Origin: a virus
Direction: 5' to 3' (one strand)
Virus record (IMG/VR): IMGVR_UViG_3300019752_000002
Coordinates: 1-40,932 of that record
Length of the DNA stretch: 40,932 nt
The notes beneath the pieces are model-generated. The model was not told where the DNA came from and did no database searches. It saw only the letters and a program-made list of their open reading frames with translations. Positions 35,479 through 40,932 of the stretch are shown here, piece by piece; position 1 is the first letter of the stretch; each line of letters begins with the position of its first letter. A program made the position numbers and the translations under genes.

Positions 35479-35973
35479 CTAGTTTAATCTACTTAGTACA
35501 AAGTCTACATTAATTCCAGTTATTGCATTTGCAGCTGTGTCACTAGCTACTGCTATTTCAATTGTATCATCTTCTGTTAGCTCTATTGTAGAAAAGCCTA
35601 CCAAGTCTTTAGCTACTGTAGTTGCAAAAGTTCCACTAGCGTCTGTTCCAGCTATGATAGTAGCCGCACCATTTAGCATAATAGCGAAGGTTAAAACAGC
35701 TCCGTCTTCTGCACTGATTGCTTGTACTTTTAAAGCACTTTTCATTAGTAAAGTTTGCAAAGAAGTCATTGTGTATACATTGCTAGCAGAAGTAAAACCT
35801 TCTAATACTTTCTCTGTAAATGTTCCAGTTAGTGTATAATAAGTATCTGCATCTGTGCAAGTAATACTATCATCTCTGATAAAAGCTGAAATAGCTACTT
35901 CTTCAAAATTCTTGTTTAATGTCTTTCTTGTCTCTAGCTTATTAGCTGTGTTTCCTATTGTTAATGTTTCCAT
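35479..35973 (-). CDS. Fibre-head/decoration-like protein, paralogue 2, 164 aa
   Basis: Shares a full-length pattern with the protein at 36252-36800: an N-terminal NKLETRKTLNKNFEEV region, ITCTDADTYYTLTGT, EKVLEGFT, GAVLTFAIMLNG, and a C-terminal ELTEDDTIEIAVASDTAANA followed by INVDFVLSRL. The alternating strands suggest a jelly-roll or C1q/TNF-like trimeric head. Placed between fibre and lysis genes, it is probably an adsorption or virion-surface protein. ATG follows AAGGAGTTAAA. Confidence 0.55.
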   Translation of the reverse strand: METLTIGNTANKLETRKTLNKNFEEVAISAFIRDDSITCTDADTYYTLTGTFTEKVLEGFTSASNVYTMTSLQTLLMKSALKVQAISAEDGAVLTFAIMLNGAATIIAGTDASGTFATTVAKDLVGFSTIELTEDDTIEIAVASDTAANAITGINVDFVLSRLN

Positions 35974-36040
35974 TTTAACTCCTTCGTTAAATAAATAATC
36001 TCTTGTTAATTAGTAGCTTTATAACTTCATTCTGTAAAGT

Positions 36041-36199
36041 TTAATCTTGCTCTATATAGCACTTATCTATAATATGCCCTTCTTCAAAACTCGCTAGCTC
36101 TGTACAAGGGGGCACTATTTCGCATTGCTTTGGCTCTGTCTCTTCTCTAAATAAGCTAAGAATAAGCAAAGTAAATAGAACACCGCAAAGTATTTTCAT
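36041..36199 (-). CDS. Small exported or membrane-anchored cysteine protein, 52 aa
   Basis: AAGGACTTAAT precedes ATG 36199. The product has a hydrophobic N-terminus (MKILCGVLFTLLILSLF), then an acidic polar part with four Cys in total (C5, then three in the tail: KQC, PPC, DKC). It could be a signal-anchored periplasmic peptide; no proper lipobox is present, so it is not a clear o-spanin. Lies between the two paralogous fibre-head genes. Confidence 0.5.
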   Translation of the reverse strand: MKILCGVLFTLLILSLFREETEPKQCEIVPPCTELASFEEGHIIDKCYIEQD

Positions 36200-36251
36200 A
36201 TTAAGTCCTTAAAAGGCAAAGTTTCCACAGTTTCAAATCCCATCTTGCCTC

Positions 36252-36800
36252 TTAGAAAAATCTTTTAATAGTTGTATTTACATTAAGCACACTAACCACA
36301 TTTGCAGCTATGCTACTTTTTACAACTAATTGTACTTTGTCCCCAGCTGTTAATTCTACAGTAGTAATATTGCCCATAGCTCCGCTTGTTCCTGTTGCAA
36401 ATTCTCTACTTACATCAGAGCCGTCTATAATCTCAGCAGGCAAAACTGGGTCTGAAGGATTTAGAGCTACTGCAAAAGTAAGAACAGCTCCATTTTTAGA
36501 GCATTGTGTACTAATTTGCTCGTTTAACTCCATCACTAAATCTTGTAAACTATCATACTGAATAGCATTTTCGAGGGGCAAAGCGGTAAAGCCTTCTATG
36601 TGCTTGTTAACTAAAGCCCCCACAATTGGGTAATAAGCATCTGCATCTGTGCAAGTAACACTAGCTCCCCTGATATACCCACTCACTCCGACTTCCTCTT
36701 CTCTTAAAGCTAGTCTAGTGTCTAATTCTGCAAAATTTGCATTAATTTTAGTTCTCTGTGCTAAATAAGAAACTAAATTTTCTAAAACTTGTATAGCCAT
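36252..36800 (-). CDS. Fibre-head/decoration-like protein, paralogue 1, 182 aa
   Basis: Aligns by eye with 35479-35973: RTKINANFAELDTRL, GYIRGASVTCTDADAYYPIV, NKHIEGFTALP, GAVLTFAVALN, VELTAGDKVQLVVKSSIAAN and a final LNVNTTIKRF. The EVGVSGYIRG segment leads into repeated beta strands. It follows the large fibre gene after 9 bp. Divergence between the copies is high in the middle, as expected for receptor-contact regions. Confidence 0.55.
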   Translation of the reverse strand: MAIQVLENLVSYLAQRTKINANFAELDTRLALREEEVGVSGYIRGASVTCTDADAYYPIVGALVNKHIEGFTALPLENAIQYDSLQDLVMELNEQISTQCSKNGAVLTFAVALNPSDPVLPAEIIDGSDVSREFATGTSGAMGNITTVELTAGDKVQLVVKSSIAANVVSVLNVNTTIKRFF

Positions 36801-36809
36801 TATATCTCC

Positions 36810-38750
36810 TTAATCTGTCCATAAATTATCATCATTCCAAATCTGTAAGTCATTCCAAATATTCATCTTAATACATTTTAAAGCTTTTGCGGTTTCCTCT
36901 GCTGTTAAATCTCTATCCCAGAAACAGAGCTGTCTTTTCTTATTAACTTCTGTATTAGATATAGCAGAAAGACCGTACTGAGCTAAAAAATCAGCATAGC
37001 CTAGAGGGTCTGTAATATCTCCATCTACAACCGCTTTTAAAGTATCAGGTAGATTAATTTTTGTTTCTGCTCCATTATGCCCTACTACAGCGATGTTGGT
37101 TATCTCATTATCTAGTGCATCAATCGTTGCTGTTTTTGCAGGCGTAAATTGAGGCTGATAAGTAACTGTATCTATATTTAAAGTAGATAATCTAATGTTT
37201 TCTAGTGTTCCAAAATCTTCACTTGTAAGAGTGTCTACCCAACTTTGAGCAATTAGCAATCGGCCATCTCCGTTAGGGTGTACTCCATCACCAACATCAT
37301 ACTCGGCTTTTAGGCTTCCTTCTGATGTGCTAAGCTCATATAAATGCTTATTGTTTCTATAATCTAAATCTGTAATTGTATTACTTATGCCCATAATTGC
37401 ATTATTTAAAGCTAGCATTTTATTATAGTATTCTAAGCCTAAAGTTTCACCAAAAAGACTAATCCATGCATCTTTTATTAGTAAAACACAAGAACCCACA
37501 ATTTTAGCCCCTGTTTTAATATCTGCTCTAATTGTATCTATCAAAATTTGATAATTAGCAAGTGTTACACTTATATCTGCAAGATTATCGTTCAACCCAA
37601 TTTCAACAACTACATAATCCAAATTACTTTTTATAGTAGAGCTAAGAGCATTCCATTTACTTGTTTGACCCAGAATAGTATCTGAACTTGTAGCAATAGA
37701 ATCACAAGAAAAATCAAAACTTTGATTAAGATAATCAGCTATGCTGTTAAAACCATTTCTAGCTGCAATTGTGGAATCCCCTAATGCCATACCTTGATAA
37801 ATATTCCTTTTCATTCTTAGTAAAGACTGACCTGCATCTAAGTCCTGAACAGAGTAAACACTTGTTGTGTAAGTGTTGTCAGGAGCAGATGGATTAGTCC
37901 CAAAATCAGCCTCTATCATTACATATTCAGAGCCAAAAGCACCTCCTTTAATTAAAAATTGAAATTCACCGTCTAACAGTCTGATTATTTTAACAGAATA
38001 AGGAACATTATTTTCTATGTAATTATTAACTGTATACATCATAATTGATTTATTAGCCCCTCTGTTAAAAGTTAAAGAATTTGTAGCTAAACTGATAAAA
38101 TTATATCTATCTGAGTCAAGAGGCCATGATTCTGTGTCTTCAGAGATAAATGAAGTACTCCAAACCGTACCAGGTTGTTTAATAAAATCGAATACCCAAA
38201 CGCCATACGCATTATTACTTTCTATATTAGATTTTCCACTTGTTTGACAAAATAAAGCTTCACTGAATCCGTTGTTAAAATTAGCGTGATATCCATCTGT
38301 TGTACCTCTTACGGTTGCTGTAGATAGTGTCCCGTGTTCTCCAGTTCCTTTATTATAGCAATGTAGATTTTCACCTTCTGCTAGCGGAAATATATGGCCA
38401 GAACTTAGAACTAAATCCCAGCAAGTGCCAATTGTGAAACTTATAAATCCCGCTGAAATTGTAGGCGTAGAAGTTCCCCCACTTGATACTACTGTTTCTG
38501 TTCCAACTAAATCAGTAACATATAATAATTCAGTTCCAGCAAGAATATCTAAGCAATTAGAATTTACTAGCTGTGCATCATTTCCATTTCCACTTTCATC
38601 ATAGACCACCCCCGCCGAGCTAGGTAATATGTTACCAAGTAACACGCACTCTAAGTCCGTTTGAGCAGGGAGGCAAGCTGGGAACTTTACACCGTAATAC
38701 ATTTCTCTTCGCCTTCTTGGCCATGTTATTTTAAATCTTTCGCACGCCAT
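36810..38750 (-). CDS. Large tail fibre/receptor-binding protein with embedded SGNH (GDSL) hydrolase, 646 aa
   Basis: N-terminal 300 residues are beta-rich with a LamG-like opening (DESGNGNDAQLVNS) and Gly/Ser/Thr-rich stretches. Residues about 318-500 have the SGNH blocks: MALGDSTI (catalytic Ser), VEIGLNDN (Gly-x-Asn-Asp), and DGVHPNGDG (catalytic Asp-x-x-His). Such domains in phage fibres remove acetyl groups from surface polysaccharide. The C-terminus ends in the Trp-rich IWNDLQIWNDDNLWTD found at tail-fibre ends. The enzyme suggests a capsule- or LPS-bearing host. Start lies after AAGGGGCTAAC. Confidence 0.7.
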   Translation of the reverse strand: MACERFKITWPRRRREMYYGVKFPACLPAQTDLECVLLGNILPSSAGVVYDESGNGNDAQLVNSNCLDILAGTELLYVTDLVGTETVVSSGGTSTPTISAGFISFTIGTCWDLVLSSGHIFPLAEGENLHCYNKGTGEHGTLSTATVRGTTDGYHANFNNGFSEALFCQTSGKSNIESNNAYGVWVFDFIKQPGTVWSTSFISEDTESWPLDSDRYNFISLATNSLTFNRGANKSIMMYTVNNYIENNVPYSVKIIRLLDGEFQFLIKGGAFGSEYVMIEADFGTNPSAPDNTYTTSVYSVQDLDAGQSLLRMKRNIYQGMALGDSTIAARNGFNSIADYLNQSFDFSCDSIATSSDTILGQTSKWNALSSTIKSNLDYVVVEIGLNDNLADISVTLANYQILIDTIRADIKTGAKIVGSCVLLIKDAWISLFGETLGLEYYNKMLALNNAIMGISNTITDLDYRNNKHLYELSTSEGSLKAEYDVGDGVHPNGDGRLLIAQSWVDTLTSEDFGTLENIRLSTLNIDTVTYQPQFTPAKTATIDALDNEITNIAVVGHNGAETKINLPDTLKAVVDGDITDPLGYADFLAQYGLSAISNTEVNKKRQLCFWDRDLTAEETAKALKCIKMNIWNDLQIWNDDNLWTD

Positions 38751-38759
38751 GTTAGCCCC

Positions 38760-39260
38760 TTATATGCTATTACCAACTTGTAAAATTTCGATGCTAAGCT
38801 CTACTGTTGCGTCTGCTTGTACAACCATAAAGTTAAACTCTTTGCTACAAATAGGCTTAGTTCTACCTTCTAGTAAAATCGGGTCACCGTCTAGGATGAT
38901 TTGTGTTATATTTGCTTCTGTTAAACTAGTATTTTTAGTTAGCTTATAAGTTACAGTTGTTCCAGAAATACTTGTAATAATTCCACCACCTAGAAAATCG
39001 TCATCTGCATCATAAAAGCCAACATATTCACCTTGTCTAAGCTTTGCAGCGTCTACAGCTTCGAATGTTCCCTCTACAGAATCTGTTATTGCTACTACTA
39101 TTTCTGCTGTTCTAATTTCCCACGTTGACATTTCGCTAAGTACTTCTCTAGTTAAGTCTATAAAGCGAATATTTCCACCAACTGGCGTAATTGCTATGTC
39201 TGTTCCGTTATATCTTTGCTCTAAGCTTATTGTTTTATCTACACCGCTTGCTAAGTTCAT
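38760..39260 (-). CDS. Tail/fibre accessory protein, 166 aa
   Basis: First gene after the late-class promoter at 39293-39321. The product (MNLASGVDKTISLEQRYNGT) has at residues 60-110 the module AKLRQGEYVGFYD ... IITSISGTTVTYKLTKNTSL, similar in pattern to the tail-tube and connector insertions. ATG follows AAAGGAGTAGAA. Probably a virion structural protein; family unknown. Confidence 0.5.
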   Translation of the reverse strand: MNLASGVDKTISLEQRYNGTDIAITPVGGNIRFIDLTREVLSEMSTWEIRTAEIVVAITDSVEGTFEAVDAAKLRQGEYVGFYDADDDFLGGGIITSISGTTVTYKLTKNTSLTEANITQIILDGDPILLEGRTKPICSKEFNFMVVQADATVELSIEILQVGNSI

Positions 39261-39292
39261 TTCTACTCCTTTAATTTAGTTTCGTCTATTGT

Positions 39293-39321
39293 TTATTAAG
39301 TCTTTAAAAGTGCTTTGTTAA
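39293..39321 (-). promoter_or_regulatory. Late-class promoter inside the tail block
   Basis: Minus strand: TTAACA (39321-39316), 17 bp, TAATAA (39298-39293), with the TTAACAAAG extension. It would boost fibre and lysis gene expression. Placed in the 68-bp gap after the 459-aa tail gene. Confidence 0.55.
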
Positions 39322-39328
39322 GTTTACT

Positions 39329-40708
39329 TTAGTCTGTAAAAGAGATACTCCAAGTAACACCGTCCGCTATATAGTCTAATTCTCCGTTATATTCTGCTTG
39401 TGCTTGTGTAAGATGATTATTAAGTGCTATGTATTCTTTGCTAATAAGCAATAAATCAGCATTATTAGGGTTTGTAGGGTCGTCACTAATTGGTATTAAA
39501 TCAAAGTTTTCATGCTCTTCATACTTAAATAAGCCCACATCGCTAGTTATATAATCTTGTGTTGTGCTGTCAAAAATAGCTTGCTTTCTACTGGAAAATG
39601 TCCAGTTCTTATATTCTAAGTTACTTAAATAAGTAGCTGCACTTTTCAGCACAGCATTGATATATATTTGTGTTAAAGGTTGGCTATCATTCATAGCTGG
39701 CAAAGTAAGCAAAGCAGATAAGCCATTATTTTCGTTATACATATGATCAAGCTCTATATACATACCTATTAACGTAGAAGGAGTATTAAACTTTATTCTA
39801 TCGTCCGCAGCTCCCGCTACATCTCTAGTATTAAAAATATAAGTATGTCTGTAATAGCCCGTTTTATACAAAGCTATATTACTGCTAATTAAGCTCATAG
39901 AACCTTGAGGAGCTAAAGCTGTGCTGCTACTTGTACTTATTAACTCTACTTTAAAATAGTCTCCTCGCTTAAAAGGACCTTTACTTATATCTAAAAAATC
40001 TATTGTTGTTGTGCTTTTATCTTCTAAGCTAAATAAAGGGATTTGCATAATAGTTCGTTCTAAAAAGCTGTCTGCTATTAGCTGGGTTGGGTTTATACTT
40101 ATTTCGCTACCTACATCTAAAATAGGGTCTATTCTAACATCGCTTGTATGGTCATATCCTGTTCTAAAAGTAGTTAAATTATCTAAGTTTACATCCCCAC
40201 TAGCATCTTGAAAATGACTAATTAAAGCTAGCCCATCTGTCGGAATTGTACTTGTTACACCTAGATTAATTAAGCAATAAGTATAATAATATCTAGCTAC
40301 CATTTCTTCTTCTTGAAAAACTTTACTGTGTATCTGTACTGGACTACTTAAGTTATCTTCTCTATTTATTAGCACTGTTGTTAAAGCTGTTCCGTCCACT
40401 TCTGTCAACTTAACACCAACAAGCCCAGCTGGTATAGTATTCTGTGTGTTAATATTAGCTAAGCCCTTAGCATTGTAGGCTATAACATTGCCGTTAAAGT
40501 CTTCTAAAATACATTGTATATTTTCTACTAATACACTAAAACTGCCATCTGAGGGTAGCTTAACCATTATGCCCATGTCTGGAATCTCTATATCTCTAAT
40601 TATAGTAGCCTTACTGCTCCAATTTATGCTGTGTCTATTATGTAAAGCATAACAAGCATTTCTAAAGTTTGTAGGCTCTAGTAATTTACCGCCTTGAATT
40701 CTACTCAT
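39329..40708 (-). CDS. Tail protein, 459 aa
   Basis: Overlaps the stop of the split 557-aa tail gene by one base. The product (MSRIQGGKLLEPTNFRNACY) is beta-rich throughout with a Gly/Asn pattern (IPDMGIMVKLPSDGSFSVLV) and no enzyme motif, as in baseplate-upper or fibre-base proteins. It ends FTD just before the internal late promoter. Position after the tail tip suggests the fibre-attachment part. Confidence 0.5.
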   Translation of the reverse strand: MSRIQGGKLLEPTNFRNACYALHNRHSINWSSKATIIRDIEIPDMGIMVKLPSDGSFSVLVENIQCILEDFNGNVIAYNAKGLANINTQNTIPAGLVGVKLTEVDGTALTTVLINREDNLSSPVQIHSKVFQEEEMVARYYYTYCLINLGVTSTIPTDGLALISHFQDASGDVNLDNLTTFRTGYDHTSDVRIDPILDVGSEISINPTQLIADSFLERTIMQIPLFSLEDKSTTTIDFLDISKGPFKRGDYFKVELISTSSSTALAPQGSMSLISSNIALYKTGYYRHTYIFNTRDVAGAADDRIKFNTPSTLIGMYIELDHMYNENNGLSALLTLPAMNDSQPLTQIYINAVLKSAATYLSNLEYKNWTFSSRKQAIFDSTTQDYITSDVGLFKYEEHENFDLIPISDDPTNPNNADLLLISKEYIALNNHLTQAQAEYNGELDYIADGVTWSISFTD

Positions 40709-40932
40709 TATATAATCCCTCCCTTCATTCTTAAATGCTCTAATCTTAAATTATCTGTACTATTTTTGCTATATTCTAAGATGTAATAATCACCTATTAC
40801 TAAAATATCATTATTTAGCTCTACTGTATTGTCAGTAATATCTGTAATGCTTGTTTCACCTTTTAGGCTATAATCGGCTAAGTTCATTAGCTGCACATCC
40901 ATAGCATTTTCAAAGAAAGTATAAGCATAATC
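40708..40932 (-). CDS. Tail-tip/baseplate protein, C-terminal end of the gene split by the window ends
   Basis: This is the 3' end of the gene that starts at 1572; the stretch 40810-40932 is the same DNA as 1-123. The reading frame has no stop from 40932 to the stop at 40708 and ends LEHLRMKGGII. Its last base overlaps the start of the next tail gene at 40708, so the two are translationally coupled. A methionine at 40902 lies inside the long frame and has no special ribosome-binding site, so it is not a separate gene. Confidence 0.7.
   Translation of the reverse strand, partial: DYAYTFFENAMDVQLMNLADYSLKGETSITDITDNTVELNNDILVIGDYYILEYSKNSTDNLRLEHLRMKGGII
40810..40932. repeat. Terminal overlap copy 2 (identical to 1-123)
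   Basis: Second copy of the end overlap. Unique genome length after merging is 40,809 bp. Both copies lie inside coding sequence of a tail gene, which argues for an assembly overlap rather than a packaging terminus. Confidence 0.95.

Noticed and set aside
1-40932. Prophage or temperate phage
   Set aside because: No integrase, excisionase, repressor or attachment-site pair could be recognised in any frame.

Overview
The window is a complete, AT-rich, tailed-phage genome that assembled as a circle. Bases 1-123 are identical to 40810-40932, so the unique length is about 40,809 bp and one tail gene (557 aa) is cut in two by the window ends. No integrase, excisionase, CI-like repressor or partition gene is recognisable, so a virulent lifestyle is the likely reading. 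The absence of a recognisable sheath gene, together with a tape measure of about 640 aa, suggests a siphovirus. The sequence alone does not identify the host. A low-GC bacterium with ordinary sigma70-like promoters fits, and the lysis genes suggest (but do not prove) a Gram-negative one.

Layout. The minus strand from 16.5 kb down to 1, continuing across the join from 40.8 to 34.2 kb, carries the late genes. In order these are small and large terminase, portal, scaffold, a SAP-tailed protein, major capsid, a minor head protein, connector and completion proteins, tail tube, a frameshifted pair of tail-assembly chaperones, tape measure, distal tail and tail-tip proteins, a large fibre with an embedded SGNH hydrolase, two paralogous fibre-head-like proteins, and a lysis cassette (M15 peptidase, a PLA2-like protein, a one-TM coiled-coil protein). 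The plus strand from 17.0 to 34.1 kb is a dense early/replication block of mostly small, translationally coupled genes. It contains a Cas4/RecB-like nuclease, an SF2 helicase, a VRR-NUC nuclease, an Nmad1-like protein, two DnaJ-type zinc-finger proteins, a sigma factor, and a 1623-residue replisome protein that joins primase-helicase to exonuclease-polymerase.

Three plus-strand cassettes (9.8, 11.4 and 13.8 kb) sit inside the minus-strand head genes. Each has its own sigma70-type promoter, and two share a leader and a hairpin. These promoters, and one at 33.0 kb, carry TGTGA/TGTAA repeats at an 11-bp pitch, always starting exactly 21 bp before the -35 box. The late strand uses a different promoter, TTAACA(AAG)-N17-TAATA, found upstream of terminase, scaffold, major capsid and a tail gene; the phage sigma factor is the obvious candidate to read it.

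Two long gene-free stretches flank a homing-endonuclease-like gene. The stretch at 16.5-17.0 kb is rich in GAACAAA inverted repeats and is a candidate origin or control region. The stretch at 17.7-18.4 kb holds four units with tRNA acceptor and T arms but abnormal or missing anticodon arms, plus a 14-bp tandem repeat. It is followed by a strong promoter that drives a structured RNA of about 180 nt ending in a terminator.

The most novel items are the helicase-polymerase fusion with a strong in-frame internal start, the two-promoter-class regulatory scheme with its fixed-phase TGTGA arrays, and the odd tRNA-like/ncRNA island.
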